In this document: positions 5,328 to 5,337 of the stretch, in pieces
Layout of the letters: each line of letters starts with the position of its first letter
Numbering within the stretch: position 1 is the first letter of the stretch
Assembly (NCBI GenBank): GCA_020425885.1
Contig: JAGQRA010000442.1
Location: forward strand, 1 to 5,337
DNA length: 5,337 bases
Source: Planctomycetota bacterium
GTDB lineage: Bacteria; Planctomycetota; UBA1135; UBA2386
Reading direction: 5' to 3'
Notes under the pieces: model-generated
Told to the model about the DNA's origin: nothing
The model's input: only the letters and a program-made list of their open reading frames with translations
The model's database searches: none
Made by a program: the position numbers and the translations under genes

Positions 5328-5337
5328 TTCACGCGCG

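Overview
The window is a GC-rich stretch (most third codon positions are G or C) that looks like the chromosome of a Gram-negative proteobacterium. Protein style and family combination suggest a betaproteobacterium of the Rhodocyclales type (Thauera, Azoarcus, Aromatoleum and relatives). That placement is an impression and was not computed. Five protein genes are supported, most of them on an iron theme.

Layout: (a) 1-151, the last 49 codons of a TolC/NodT-type outer-membrane efflux protein. (b) 152-547, a 396-base gap with a tandemly duplicated promoter segment, a degenerate Fur-like box, a good sigma-70-like promoter, and a leader of roughly 270 nt that can fold into several stems, the last touching the ribosome binding site. 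(c) 548-2911, a complete Fiu-like TonB-dependent siderophore receptor. (d) 2930-2960, a strong intrinsic terminator. (e) 3023-4204, a DUF1513 protein with a Tat-like signal. (f) 4205-4279, a short convergent gap with one stem-loop. (g) 4280-4780 on the minus strand, a secreted DUF3016 protein. (h) 4781-4898, a divergent promoter region that is AT-rich for this window and has a second Fur-like box. (i) 4899-5327, a small HMA-like protein with two C-terminal membrane segments and an arginine-rich stretch where a CxxC metal motif would normally sit.

How the parts fit: the receptor would import ferric siderophore across the outer membrane. DUF1513 proteins are known neighbours of iron-regulated imelysin loci. 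The DUF3016/HMA pair shares a candidate iron-responsive divergent promoter. A motif close to AATGCGAA(T)CAAT occurs in both control regions, so the whole segment may be one iron-responsive neighbourhood. The HMA-like protein sits at the window edge and could be the first gene of a longer operon. Its Arg-rich, CxxC-less HMA domain recalls proteins of ferrosome (fez) iron-storage operons, but the ATPase that would settle this is not in the window. No tRNA, rRNA, CRISPR array, insertion sequence or phage gene was seen.
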